A stretch of DNA of 64,000 bases from Stemphylium vesicarium. Taxonomy: Eukaryota; Ascomycota; Dothideomycetes; Pleosporales; Pleosporaceae. The notes beneath the pieces were generated by a model. That model was not told the DNA's origin. It was given only the letters and a program-made list of their open reading frames with translations, and made no database searches. Positions 12,087-23,281 of this stretch are shown one piece after another (the first letter of the stretch is position 1; each line of letters opens with the position of its first letter). The position numbers were made by a program, and so were the translations under genes. The stretch spans positions 1 to 64,000 of the forward strand of contig QXCR01000160.1 of assembly GCA_004380135.1 (NCBI GenBank), in the 5' to 3' direction.

Positions 12087-12599
12087 TTTGACTGTGGGTG
12101 GGTGTTGGTGTTAAGGAACAGGAGTTCAATCGATTTAACCTTTTTATACGTTAGTACAGTGTGGCTGGGCGAAGACAGCAATAAACCACGTACCGCTTGT
12201 GGCCGGAGACTGAATCTTCAAGTTCTGGTCGTGGTTGTCGTCGGTCAGAAGGAAAAGTTCGAGATCTATCTAATATTGACTCTAGGTGGGATCTCGCTAC
12301 CCGGACCATACCGCTACCGGCCTAGCGCCAGATGCCCGCAGAGTCACGTGTAAGCAGGCTAGGCGCAAAGCCAAGGTATAAAAGAGGCGTGTCTGCGCCG
12401 TCGCCGTCCGCTCACTCTCTGGCCGCCCGCCCATTCGATAGCTCACCGGTCCTGTGCGCATCGCCTTCTCCCTGCGCGCGCGATCAATCTCCGCCGACTA
12501 TTAATATCGGCGATTTTTACCTGGAAAGCATGTACAACTTGCCCTCCAATCGATTCGACGAGCGGTAACACTGAGTCAAACGCTTATCAGTCGCCTACA
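12087..12599. other. Divergent promoter region, RPP2 / SPT2-like gene
   Basis: Shared upstream region of the P2 gene and the SPT2-like gene. A TATAAA-like site lies near 12376 (GGTATAAAAGAG, plus strand). The P2 side may carry a 5'UTR intron, which I cannot define. Confidence 0.45.
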
Positions 12600-13740
12600 A
12601 TGGCCGTGAGTGCAGCAAATCGCCCAGGGCCGGCTTCGCCATATTAACTGCATCTCCCAGTCACTCAAAGACATCATGTCGATGGTCGACCCGAGCGCAA
12701 AGTCGACAGCGTCAGTCTCCAAGCCATCTCCGCTCGGCGGTACCCCTAAGGCAGCGCCGCGACCGGTGGGAGGGGCGAACGGCGCATCCCAAACCCCCCA
12801 GTTGAAGAGAAAGGCATCAGGCCCAGTCGAGAATGGACAAGCAAAGATGCAGAGGAAAGAGGCGGTTGGCGGAACAACACAGGCAAATGGTGTGTCTCGT
12901 GCCACATCGTCACCTGCCACGTCGAGACCTGCGTCATCTGCACCTACCACGTCCGTCCCTTATCGTGGAACCGCTGCGCCTGCATCTTCGAAACCGACAA
13001 ACCCACCTGTACGGAAGCCCCTCCAGTCATCCAACGCCCTCGCTGCCGCACCCAAGCCTGCAGCACCTGCTCCCAAGCCTGCCCCGGCAGCCGCCGGCCC
13101 CGCTACCGCCTCCACCGCCGCGCCCAAGAAAGGTTATCTAGCTATGCTTCAGAAGGCCAAAGAGAAGGATGCAACGAAGCCCGTAGCTCCACCCATCAAG
13201 CATGAGCCTACGAAGATCCTGTCGCGTAAGGAACGGTTGGCTCTCAAGGCTGAAGCAGGGGCAAAGGGTAAGAAGCCTGTCGCTGGGCTGCCATCAAGGA
13301 CCGTGGACCCGAAAGCGGATCCATCAAAGGAGAAGAAGAAGGTCGAAGTAGGCTACCAAGGCACAGCACGACCGGCTAAGAAACCGGTCGAGGTCGGTTA
13401 CAAGGGAACTGCCCGGCCTGCAAGCGCACCTGTCACATCAAGTCGAAATGGCGCACCAGCCGCGAAACCAAAGCCCAATCCACCTAAAGGACGCTACGAT
13501 GGTTACGCAGACTGGGACGACCTCGATGCCATGGACGATGAAGAAGACTACGCCTCGGATGGCTCTTCCGACATGGAGGGAGGCATGTGGGACGTCGAAG
13601 AGGAGGAGCAAATGGCACTCAAGGTTGCCAAGAAGGAAGATGCCGAAGCCCTGGCGGAAGAGAACAGGCTCAAGAAAGAGAAAGAAGAGCGAAAGAAGAA
13701 GTTGATGGCCATGGCGGCCAAGGCAAAGAGGAGGTACTAA
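12600..13740 (+). CDS. SPT2-like chromatin protein
   Basis: Exons 12600..12605 (only ATGGCC) and 12661..13740, joined across a 55-nt intron (GTGAGT...TTAACTG...CCCAG), give 361 residues beginning MASLKDIMSMVDP. The middle is Pro/Ala/Lys-rich and disordered, with two GYxGTARPA repeats (VGYQGTARP and VGYKGTARP). The C-terminus has an acidic block (YADWDDLDAMDDEEDY) and then a charged helix ending KEEERKKKL-type, KRRY. Tandem GY(K/Q)GT repeats followed by an acidic patch and a terminal charged helix are the pattern of fungal SPT2 proteins, which bind H3-H4 and act during transcription elongation. Family call fairly confident from pattern, not from an alignment. The two-codon first exon is unusual; a start at 12676 (ATG in exon 2) is the alternative. 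Confidence 0.72.
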
Positions 13741-14258
13741 GATTCTTCGGCGTTACGGTTTACGATTATACGGCATGGGGGCGTTTCACCTGCATTATTT
13801 GGACTGCATAGCCGTGGAGCGGAATCATCTTTTACCATGGCGTATTTACGATTGTTGCATACCCGGAACAATGATCTTGGCTTCACAGTACGTTGGCTCA
13901 TATGGAGAGATTACACATAGTTTATATTTGCATGCGATAACAGTAGGTAATGCTACTTTCAATTTCGATTCGTCATCGTACTCTGTCTTTCTTCACAGTG
14001 GCATTTGCTCCGATATCATCAATTGTACATCAACATTCATGCCCTCAAACTTCATCATCATCATCATGAGGTCTTCACAATCTTTCTTGAAGCGAACTCT
14101 TCCGCCAGCACAACTGCAAACGCACCTTTGTCACAATGGAACACATGGCATGCCAAACAACCTGTCATGTAAGTCCATTTACCACCTAGGTCTCGATTTC
14201 CGACCCGATCAAAGCCCGGTACCCGCAATACTTTGACACCATCCCCATCATCGCCAAT
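13741..14258. other. Intergenic
   Basis: 3' flank of the SPT2-like gene and 5' flank of the next gene. It includes a short CAT trinucleotide run near 14053-14067. No gene seen. Confidence 0.5.
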
Positions 14259-16280
14259 ATGACAACATTTCTCCAGCGACTGAAGCATCCGTTCCGCCGA
14301 CCCACTCACTATTACACCATTACCAAGCCTTCCTTAACGCCAGGAGAGCTTGAGGGACAGCGGGAACGGGAACGACAAAAAGCGCTGGACAAGATCGCGA
14401 ATGACCTAGACGATGGACGTGTCGGACTGAGAGGGTGTGATTCACCAGATAGTCTTCCTGTGGTCATCGACAGGGGCCCTTACAGGGGCCACATCTATCC
14501 AAAAGACCAGCTCTATCTCAACAGCATCATGCTCGCAGCGGACAAAGAGCAAGTGTATGTCGGTCCCCCTGGTGGGGAACTCAGACAGGAAGTCAACAGG
14601 AGTCCGATTCGACGTCCAAAAATGCGCAACAATATGAGTCCTTCTCCGAGACCTGTGCCAAGCGAGTATCTGACTGCATCGGAGGATGCTGAGAATCGGA
14701 GAAGATGGGAGAAGCGAAATGGCATTCAATTTACGGCTAGACGCGTGAAGATCACAAGACGCACGTTGACGCCTTCGGGACCAACGGCACCACCTAGAGA
14801 GCAACTCGCGTTTGGTACACAGGGAAGGGCCAAATTCACGAATCACATGCCAGATCGATCGCAAAGCAAGTCTCATGATGATGAGGACCAGGATACTAGA
14901 TCCCCTGCGCCTAGCAATAGATCAGCATCACCAAAAACAGTAGGTACGGTCGGGCCGCGGCAACCACTAGCGCCCAAAGATATTCATAGAGCGCCAGTAC
15001 GGCTGCCAGGTATCTCGACAGCCGATATTGACTCACCAGAAGCACTAACATGGAGTTCAGCTCTAGACAGCATCCTGAGCAGCGATGCAATTGATCCAGC
15101 GACAAGAGAGATAATAAGCGAGAGGACGCAGCGCAATTCTACAGTCAGAAGTTCAGAGCACGGGAATAACAGTCCTATCGCACTTGAAGACGTTGGCCTT
15201 GTGCCCAGCTTCAGCTACCCAATTGCTGGGAGTAGCTTTTACGATCATACAGCTGCGGTTCAAACAGTCCAGACACAACCGATCAAAGACAGTAACCGCT
15301 CGGCTCGAGGGCAGCAGCCCAAAGAGCTGCTGCCAAATGGTGTCAGCCCAGGACACCATAGCCGCTCAAGCTCAAACGACACGCTCTATCGCAACCCAAC
15401 ACCCCTCGACTGGCCATTGCGAGGAGGCCAGTCAGAAGAACAACCTCAGTTAACAAATGGCGTTCCGCCCGGCTACTACCCTCCATCTGGCTCCAGCGAA
15501 TCTAGTGACCCCAGTCTCGACCCTCGCCAACGCCCTTCATCACCCCCCGACTCCATCTCAGAACAAGTCTTCATTCTACTCTGCTCGATTCTGACGCCCT
15601 CGGAACTCGCGCTCCACCACCAGATCATCCACGGAGAAGACCTCGAACGTAATTTCTCCTCCGATTCCTTTGCAACACCCAGCAACGCAGCTTCCCTAAC
15701 CCCATTAGACATCCGTCTGATCCAGAAGCTCAACACCGCCGTCCACGGTCTCCAGGATCGCATCACAGGGCTTGAAGAAGATCTCGTGCCTCAACTCAGC
15801 AATTGGCTTGAGCAAAAAGAACGCCAAATCGGTGGACTAAGAGCACAATCACTGGGCCTAAGCGAGGAAGTGTCGGAACTGAAGCGCATAATAGAGTTTA
15901 GCACAAAGACGCTGCATGGGTGTCGAGAGCGTGAATGGGAAGTCTGGCGTACGTTGGTTGATATCCGGTGCAAGCGGGGAGGGTATTGTAGTCGTCTAAC
16001 TCGTTTCTTCACTACAGAGAAATCGTCTTCGGCGAGCGAGGTTGAGATGATGAGTACGCCGGATGGATACGTGGTTCCCAGCTCGCCGTCAGCAGGGGCG
16101 AAAAGGGCTTTTCTTAAGAAGAAGGAACTTGATGCCCTCTTACTCATGGCAAGGCAAAACCTTGCCATTATTGTGGAGGATATTGGGGATGTGGCGGGTA
16201 TGTTGCAGGCGTATCAAGCGAGAAAATATGGTGCTACCGAGGTAGAAGCGCCAGCAGATGGTTCATGGAGGGATGTTTGA
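14259..16280 (+). CDS. Large disordered protein with C-terminal coiled coil, unknown
   Basis: Single exon, 673 residues. The N-terminus is basic (TTFLQRLKHPFRRPTHYY). Residues from about 100 to 420 are Ser/Pro/Arg-rich and look disordered. From about residue 425 a structured part begins: VFILLCSILTPSELALHHQI, then DIRLIQKLNTAVHGLQDRI and further heptad-like helix to about residue 560, consistent with a coiled coil. A short basic segment and a last helix near LLLMARQNLAIIVEDIGDV follow. No catalytic motif, transmembrane segment or signal peptide. Codon use and the uninterrupted 2 kb frame support a real gene. I do not recognise the family; a scaffold or cytoskeletal role is only a guess from the coiled coil. 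Confidence 0.75.
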   Translation: MTTFLQRLKHPFRRPTHYYTITKPSLTPGELEGQRERERQKALDKIANDLDDGRVGLRGCDSPDSLPVVIDRGPYRGHIYPKDQLYLNSIMLAADKEQVYVGPPGGELRQEVNRSPIRRPKMRNNMSPSPRPVPSEYLTASEDAENRRRWEKRNGIQFTARRVKITRRTLTPSGPTAPPREQLAFGTQGRAKFTNHMPDRSQSKSHDDEDQDTRSPAPSNRSASPKTVGTVGPRQPLAPKDIHRAPVRLPGISTADIDSPEALTWSSALDSILSSDAIDPATREIISERTQRNSTVRSSEHGNNSPIALEDVGLVPSFSYPIAGSSFYDHTAAVQTVQTQPIKDSNRSARGQQPKELLPNGVSPGHHSRSSSNDTLYRNPTPLDWPLRGGQSEEQPQLTNGVPPGYYPPSGSSESSDPSLDPRQRPSSPPDSISEQVFILLCSILTPSELALHHQIIHGEDLERNFSSDSFATPSNAASLTPLDIRLIQKLNTAVHGLQDRITGLEEDLVPQLSNWLEQKERQIGGLRAQSLGLSEEVSELKRIIEFSTKTLHGCREREWEVWRTLVDIRCKRGGYCSRLTRFFTTEKSSSASEVEMMSTPDGYVVPSSPSAGAKRAFLKKKELDALLLMARQNLAIIVEDIGDVAGMLQAYQARKYGATEVEAPADGSWRDV

Positions 16281-16422
16281 CTTTCTAGGTGAGTAGATAG
16301 GTAAGCTCCGTTTCATTACAAAGCAACGAGGAATTCCACCAACGACCCAAGCTTAAAAATTGAGCGCGACAATACACATTCACAAACTCACACCTTCTCC
16401 ATTGTACATCTACCGCAACACT

Positions 16423-18355
16423 CTACTTTCTCTCCGGAATGACAGGTAAAAGCAGCCAACTATCCCCGCCTCCAGCATGAACAAAGTTCACACCCTCAAA
16501 CACGTCCGGTTTCCGGTCCCCCTCATGGTCATGCGAGAACTTGCCCACACCCTGCGTATCATGCCCCGCAACCTCAAACACCAAAGTCTCTCCCTCCTCC
16601 AACACCACATTAGTCGGCCAAACCTCGACATCGACCGGATAAACCTGACCCTCTTTCACCTCCTGCACATCCGCCGCGGCGTAGTTGCGGTAAGGCATGT
16701 ACGGAAGCGATTTCTCAGGATCAGTCTTGCGCATCGATACGCGCTGCCAACCCTTGACGATGGGCACCGGATCGCCCATTGTACCCGTGTAAAACACCTC
16801 CTTGCCGTCTTTGCCCAGCTTGCGCAACGTGACGAAGAGATCGATATCCGTCGGCGTCTTCCCGTTTTTACTGCCTGACGAGACACTCAGGTGCGCGAGG
16901 ATATGGCCCGTGACCTCCGTCGCCTTGGTCGCTTTGTAGCGGAACTGCACCGGTTCGCCCGCCAGGGCATCATACCCGTACGCTTTCTTGACATCGCCCG
17001 GCTGTTCGCTGAGTTCATTGCCAGCGCCGAGGAAAAGCTTGGTGTACTGCGTGTCGGGGATAGGCCAGTCCGCTTCGCCGCGCAAAGGGAACGCGAGTTC
17101 ACGCTCTGGATCATCGACGCCGCAGTCACCCTTTCTGATACACAACTTGACGCGTGGCTGGGCGCCTGTTTTCCAGCCGTCGTAGTCGTCGTCTTTGAGG
17201 AAGGCGTCGAAGAAGGAGAGTTGCAACTTGGCGGAGTGGTCGTAGTAGAAGGGGAGATCGTGGCGTCCGACTATGAAGTGGAGGAACTTGTATGGCGAGG
17301 ATGCACGCATCCAGCCGAGTACGTTTCCACGCAGGTGGAGAAGGATGCCGCCCTGCAGTATCTTAGCATGGATGGAGGTGAGTTGGATGGAGGACGGTCT
17401 TACCCAATTTCCTACACTGAGGAGCGGGACCTCGATGTCTTGAACGTTGAAGTCGCGACTGGCGTAGTACTCATCGTCAAGGAAGCGGTGGCTCGCAGTA
17501 TCCTTGGTCTGATCGCGACGATTCTTAAGCAGCGTCTCCTCATCGAGATCGCCATCCAAAGTATCCAAACCCCATTGTTTAGCCGCACGACCAGGTTTGC
17601 CGTACTGATTCTTATCCACAGCGTTATCCCACCAAAACTCTAGCACAACCCGTCAGCCATCCGTCCTAATATCTCTCCCACCGCAAAACCAAACTTACTA
17701 ATAAACCTATCCGACAAAATACCCCCATGCCTCACGCGATCGCGATAATAATCGCTCATACCCTCCCACGGAATCATCGCCGCGAGACCCTTCGGCCTCC
17801 TCGCCGCAACCCGCCACTGCGTCCCGGCATAGTAACTAATACCCAACAAGCCAACTTTCCCAGAACACCATTCTTGCTCTGCACACCACTCTACCACGTC
17901 GAAGAACGCCTCGCTGGTGCCGCGCGACATGGTGTCCAGCTCGCCGGGACTCTGCCCCGTACCGCGCTCATCGACGCGCACGACGATGTAGCCCTGCGAC
18001 GTCCAGTATCCTGGGTCCGGCGTCTCCCAGGCTGCATGCGCGGATTTCATGGCCGGGTTGAGCTGGTCCCAGGATTTGGGGAAGAAGATCTTGTAGGGGA
18101 CATCTTTGCCGTCTTTGCCAGCCGAATTAGTACTGTACAAGGGTGAGGTTTCTTGTTACGAGACTACTACCTACAGGGTCCGTAGGTCGTGATGACGGGG
18201 TATCTTTTGGCCCCGAAGGGTGCTGCGTCTTTGGGGAGGTAGATGTTGCAGCGCAGGAAACCGGTGTCGTGCGTTTTGAGGGGTATGTCTTTGTGTTGCA
18301 TGAACACGTAGGGGAAGGTGGTGCGATCGATGGTTAGGTGTTTGTCAGACGCCAT
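16423..18355 (-). CDS. CocE/NonD-family hydrolase (X-Pro dipeptidyl-peptidase S15-like), copy 1
   Basis: Four exons, 18175..18355, 17699..18112, 17404..17639 and 16423..17352 (minus strand), 586 residues. Intron 1 (62 nt) holds a perfect TACTAAT branch site and ends AAAG; splicing there restores TTYGPYGKDVPY. Intron 2 (59 nt) restores RFIKFWWDNAV. Intron 3 (51 nt, in frame) is shown by the family motif SVGNW-GGILLHLRG that it interrupts. The alpha/beta-hydrolase core carries the nucleophile elbow LLGISYYAGTQW (Ser) and MIPWEG. The C-terminal jelly-roll (PepX_C-like) domain covers roughly the last 250 residues. Members cleave esters or amides; the substrate is unknown. A second member lies at 23.3-25.3 kb. 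Confidence 0.88.
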
Positions 18356-18841
18356 GATGATTCCGAAGATACGCTTGCACCGCTGGAGTTTGAGTTTCTG
18401 GCCGCCATCTTACGGTTCATAAGGTTCGTCGTGCGGTGCCTGCGTCGGGTGCGTGGGACTCGCTCAACATGCTAGTTCCCATCATACTTGCCGTAAGCGT
18501 ACTCCTGCACTCGTAGTCCTGGTGGAGATCGCCGTAGCAGTGTATACCCGTGCTAGTACTCCGGTGGTCCCAAGGACCCTGCTTACAAAACGTGGAGTAG
18601 CGAAGTCGTGGCTCGGTTCGGCTCCACACGGTATCCGCAGCTCCCGCACTACAACCTCGTACGTTGTCCGCTTACGTCGCCTGCCACTCCCCATCCGCCT
18701 CGAAAAGAGACTAGTTTACCAAAGCAGCTCAAGGCCCAAGTTTCTCGCGTCGCAGGCGCGTCAATCTCGAGGCCTCAATTCTTGAACCACTTTTTCTTCT
18801 TTGACCTCTTCTGAAAATAGTATCGGTAAACGACTACAGCC
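18356..18841. other. Divergent intergenic region
   Basis: Between the hydrolase start and the small membrane-protein gene. No gene, RNA or repeat recognised. Confidence 0.5.
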
Positions 18842-19343
18842 ATGGCCGCAGTATCCTCAACAACAGTCGTCCAAAGTGACGGCTCTCGACGACAAAGAGT
18901 CGATCCAGGTCTTCTAACTTTGCTCGCCGATTATGACATTCACCAGTCGCCGCAACAAGCAACAGACAATCTGCCAAGTACCGAGATCGCAGGTCAGATC
19001 CGTCCAGCCCAGCCCAGCGAATTTGACCCTACTCTCGCCGCCCATCCACCTGTTGCGCGAGCCGTGTCGAATCCAGAATGGTGGGATGCCACGTATCGCA
19101 GAGTTCCGCCGTATCGGCCGGTGAACAGGGAACTTGATATGGAAGAGAGGCGGCAGAATCCTGTGTTTCAGGCTGTTGGTGTTGTGATGATATTTGGGTG
19201 CATGACTATCGCGGTAAGTGCGAGGTGTAAGAGGTTTTGTGGAAGAAAGCTGATTTGCGGTGTAGTCGACTGGGTGGGCTTGGAGGAACACCGTTGGGAG
19301 GTTCACTGATGTCGGACTGAACAAAGTTGGAGGGGAGTGGTGA
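18842..19343 (+). CDS. Small protein with one C-terminal hydrophobic helix, unknown
   Basis: Exons 18842..19213 and 19266..19343 with a 52-nt intron (GTAAGT...GTGTAG) give 149 residues. The unspliced frame would end in an unrelated Cys-rich tail; splicing instead gives TIASTGWAWRNTVGRFTDVG and a C-terminus GGEW. Residues about 108-128 (FQAVGVVMIFGCMTIASTG) form one predicted membrane helix. The N-terminal 100 residues are polar and contain EWWDATYRRVPPYRPVNREL. The length, single helix and compact tail resemble small organelle-membrane proteins of ascomycetes, but I do not recognise a named family. Confidence 0.72.
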
Positions 19344-19775
19344 AGCGGGTTCTACATATTTCTTCGGGGTTTAGATCTTGGAACATATTTTTTTGACAGC
19401 TATTAGGCGTTGTGTTAATACATTCAGATTGGAGATTGATCTAGTGATGGGTGAAGACTGTGGTGATGCTACTATCTACTAGTGACTGGCAAGTGGGAAG
19501 TGAGAACTGCGGTATTTGTGTGATAATTGCGGAAACATTTCTCTTGAAGTTGGGCGCTTCACCTGACGATGTACAAAAAATGGGATCGGTAAAAACTCGT
19601 CCTCTACTGGAGACCGGCCGCAGTTCGCAAACAAACTCGATGCAAACAAATTCATGAAATTTTGCTTTTGTACTGGTTACGCTGAAGCCTGTTAAAAGCG
19701 GAGAAAATGTAATTGCATTGCGAACATCTGGGTAGTGGAGCCGAAACAAGAAAAGAAAGGCCCACTGCTTTATCA
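19344..19775. other. Intergenic, convergent 3' ends
   Basis: 3' flanks of the small membrane protein and the dioxygenase gene; AT-richer than its surroundings. Nothing else seen. Confidence 0.5.
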
Positions 19776-20747
19776 CTACAAGGCTTTGTATGCATCCCAA
19801 CTTCCGAGCTGGTACTGGGTGTTGCACATGTTGACAAGTTCCCAGCACTCGCCCATCATCGTGTTGGGCCCTATGTCATCCTTCCCCCCAGCAGCGCCTA
19901 CAGCGAAAAGTGAAGCCATCCAATGGTCATCCGTACCATGCGCTTCCTTATATCTGGGATGCTTCATCATCCTTGTAATAGCTCTTCGTAGCTCCGGGCC
20001 TGTGTTGTTGGTGATGACATCTTCCACTGCCTGTCTGAACTCCAACGCCCAAGTACCCGGCGGTACAGGTTGTGCAAAGTTGTCGCGGTACAACCACATA
20101 TCGGCCCAATGATTGCGATACAGATTGTGAACAGATCCTCCACTTCCAATGATCAAAGTGTCCTCGTAGCGTAGGGAGCGAAGTGCGGCGCCGACTTTGA
20201 CATGATAGTGTGAATCGTAGCGCGAGTTCATGGATACGATTGTGGTTGGCAGAGGAAGGCAGTGTGGGAACATGCGGATGACGATCAGGAAGGTATCGTG
20301 TATCCAATCGAATTTGGGGGCTGGCTTGACGTTGAAGCCGGCGCCTTTTAGAAGTTTGATGACCTTCTCGCCGCCTTCAAGATCAGGGACCATCTTGTAA
20401 GGCATCCAGCGTGCGTCCTTGACAGATCCGACTGGAAGTAACTTCGGATCTGGGTTCATGCTGACTTCGATCGAATCGCCTGGAGATTCCCAATGTGCGC
20501 CCTATCGAAATCTGGTCAAATGTGGTACCAGTCGTAATAGCCGAATATAACATACCATCATCACAATTCTTTTAACACCTCTTCTGAGAGCCTCGGTCCC
20601 AACTTGTTCCCATATCTTGGCTGGTTCAGATTCCTCGCCAAGCATCATGGTCGAGCCATGTGCGAATAAAAAGACCGGTGTAATTGCTTGACGTGGTCAG
20701 TCTTGTAGTCTAATCACTAGCATTTGGTTACACTCACATTTGCTCAT
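19776..20747 (-). CDS. LigB-type extradiol dioxygenase / 4,5-DOPA dioxygenase-like
   Basis: Exons 20738..20747 (10 nt), 20556..20686 and 19776..20501, with introns of 51 and 54 nt, encode 288 residues. Splicing gives MSKSITPVFLFAHGSTMML and then GAHWESPGDSIEV. His residues in FAHGS, GAHWES and WIHDTF correspond to positions that bind the non-haem iron or act as base in class III ring-cleavage enzymes (known for the LigB/DODA family). The C-terminal part has LIIGSGGSVHNLYR. Expected reaction: ring opening of a catecholic substrate with O2. The length fits the family (250-300 residues). Divergent from the ALDH-like gene, and near FAD hydroxylases that could generate such catechols. Confidence 0.87.
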
Positions 20748-21181
20748 GTTTGCTGAATTGAAGTTGAAACTCTGACTTTCGACGTTGGATAATCCTGTAG
20801 TCGTGTCGACAAGAAGCTAAATGGCATGAAATGAAGGTCGGTGTACAATGAGTTCAGCCGAGGCCGACATTCGTACATTCCGTGTCGTAAGCCGTCAGCA
20901 TAGTTACCGAAACAGTCGATGCATTCGTTGTGACACGGTCATCTTCCAAGCGTCCGATATGGCAGTGGAGAATGCGAAGCGTGTGGAGCCGGCCGACTGA
21001 TGCGGAGAGCGAGCTTGGCCCAAATCAGTACTACCGAAGCTCTGGCGACGCGACAAAATTGAAGGAACAGGATGCAAAGACTAAATGTTCAATGCAGATG
21101 AGTTTCTTTTGCTCTTGGCCCCAGATTTCGCGAACATTGAGCCCGCTTTCCACTCCACCTTAACAAACATTGACGAACACA
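20748..21181. other. Divergent promoter region, dioxygenase / ALDH-like gene
   Basis: Shared upstream region of two divergent genes. A CATTCCG half-site lies near 20875, similar to the arms of the inverted repeat at 25616-25641. No gene inside. Confidence 0.45.
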
Positions 21182-22863
21182 ATGTCAGCTAAAGAGATTG
21201 TCGAACGTATCGGCATTGCACGGATCGAAGGCCGTCTCGAGAATGTACTCGAGAGGGAAAAGCAATTGGTAGCTCTGCACCAATCAGTTTCCAAGCGATT
21301 TGACGATTTTGTTCGCCTACTACAAAAAGGTAGGATAGCCAAATCTCGCTGAGCGCCCTCATGATTAACGACAACGATAAAGATCTCAGCATTTCGAAGG
21401 AGCTTGCTACTTCGGAGCTCGTAACAGCGCTGGATGCCATCAACGCCTTATACAGGCGATTGAACTTCCACGATGAGTTGGCCAAGGAGCGACATCTAAA
21501 GAATGGCGGGCGATCGGCAACCTTCTTTGTCGGTCTTGGTACGACTTTGATCCTGCAGCTCTCATCATGTCCTGTTACCTCGACTCTGTGCCCACTGGCG
21601 GCTACATTGGCCGCAGGCAACCCAGCGGTCGTTCTTGGCTCTCCCGCTCTTTCTGCGACCAACGAGCTCATCGAGCAAGTTGTGTCGGAGGCTCTAGATC
21701 GCGAAGCGTTCCACTTCGAAAGATCCGGCGACGCGTCGAACGCTAATGTGTACCTGCAAGAGCAGTATGCAACAGCTGTTATCAGCAGCATAGAAGCCAG
21801 CCAGACACTTGGGCCACGTATACGCGCCGCAAATCCCTCGGTTCGACTGATCGAGCCATACTACGGCGTGCCTGCTGGTATCGTCGATCGCAGTGGTGGG
21901 CATTCAGTCGACGCGATCGTTAAGCAGATTCGACAAAGTGTGCTAGGTATATCGCCTTCCAAGCTACCGTTGCAAAGTGAGTAATTGTACTGACTGTCGC
22001 AGATGGCCCGGCTGGCAGTCCCCTCCGAATTCCGCGGCTTTTTTTCGTTGACGAGTCGGTCATCACTGCCGTGAGGAGTCAATTACACGCACCGCAAGAG
22101 AAAACAAGCAGCCAGCTCGACGAATGGCTTCGGAAACAGTATCGTGGCTTGACAGCACGATATCCTGCCAAGAAATACGAGACGCAAACGATACCGGAGT
22201 TCCCTCAAGTGGAGTACGATGTTTGAAGTTGCTCATTGTCGGGACCAAACTGACATGACATGTAGAAACGCGACGATCGTCAAATCCGCCAGCGGGTCGG
22301 AGATTGCTTTCGTCCCTGCACGGAGTTTGGATCATACCATCGACATCCTGAACAAAATGTACGACTTCCAGAAGGCCTTTGAGTTGCAGCACTGACGTTT
22401 TCTTAGCAATTCCGGTCAAGGAGCTCAAGCCATATACGTCTTTGCCGGCGGGAAAGAAGCCTTCTACCTCGGGAACTTCATCAACGCTTCCCACATTTAC
22501 ATCAACGAGATACCAAACCGCGCCCTAGGTAATCTTCTGCTCGTGCCATCCATATATCTTTTTTACCACTAACAACGCAAAGTTTCGGCAACGGGACGCT
22601 CAGCGGGCGACACTACTGCGCAAGCTTATCGCATCGAAGACTTCTCTGAGACCAAGACCATGCTGCAAATCGCACGACCCGACCCCCACAAGGCTCTCGA
22701 TCGACCGGCTAGACTCGACGCAAAGAAGGTCAAACAGCCCAATGGTGGACGCATGTCCTACTTTGAGCAAGGTTTGATTCTTGGGGCAGCGATGGGGCTT
22801 GTGGCGCTGACGGGGCTTGGGTTTCTTTCCTATCGGGGTTACCGGGCATACAAGCTGAGGTAG
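21182..22863 (+). CDS. Aldehyde-dehydrogenase-like protein, catalytic Cys absent, C-terminal membrane helix
   Basis: Six exons, 21182..21329, 21383..21946, 22003..22213, 22266..22358, 22407..22528 and 22583..22863, with introns of 48-56 nt, encode 472 residues. The ALDH fold is recognisable: PLAATLAAGNPAVVLGSP (cofactor loop), RLFFVDESVI and a helical ATNELIEQ segment. At the usual N-x-G-Q-x-C position the sequence is NSGQGAQA, so the nucleophilic Cys is Ala. The Lys of the VVLKPSE loop is Gly. After the ALDH-like part, GLILGAAMGLVALTGLGFLS is a membrane helix followed by a basic tail, as in tail-anchored fatty aldehyde dehydrogenases. For intron 2 I used GTATAT...GCAG (56 nt); the alternative GTGAGT donor would leave only 26 nt. 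Probably a pseudoenzyme. Confidence 0.8.
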
Positions 22864-23281
22864 ACGATTATTGCCATAGATATCTTCCGTGTTTTTGGGA
22901 GACCGCTGCGTGTGGCGTTTTCTGCATCATCCTTTCGTCTGTCTGCTCTTTCTGTTTGCTGCATCATTGCCTCAATACATCCTGGTAGCCGAAAATGTGC
23001 CTTGCAGACACGTGAAATTGTGCTTGACCCAAAAGCGCATGGCAATTTATCTTGCTGAGGAATGAATCGGGACGTGGGGAGCGAAAACATACAAGAAGGG
23101 GCTGAAAAAGAACGAGGCTCTCGGGAGGTTGGAGATGCGAAGCCTTGAATTTGCCGAGGTGGCAGACTGCCCAGGTGATCGTGTCCGTAGCGTTAACCCA
23201 AACTAGCTAGGTACTGACATCATGGAGGTGCAACCTTACTGCAATCGCAAAAGCTGACATTCCTAACTAGTCTACTCTACT
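22864..23281. other. Intergenic, convergent 3' ends
   Basis: Between the ALDH-like gene and the second CocE-type gene. No gene or repeat seen. Confidence 0.5.

Noticed and set aside
11688..12353. 221-codon plus-strand open frame over the P2 gene
   Set aside because: Antisense of a certain ribosomal protein gene; low-complexity Ser/Gly product.
16891..17643. 250-codon plus-strand open frame
   Set aside because: Lies antisense to the CocE-type hydrolase, whose family motifs and splice sites are on the minus strand; no recognisable protein.
21972..22002. GTGAGT donor giving a 26-nt intron in the ALDH-like gene
   Set aside because: Too short for splicing; the GTATAT donor at 21947 keeps the frame with a 56-nt intron.
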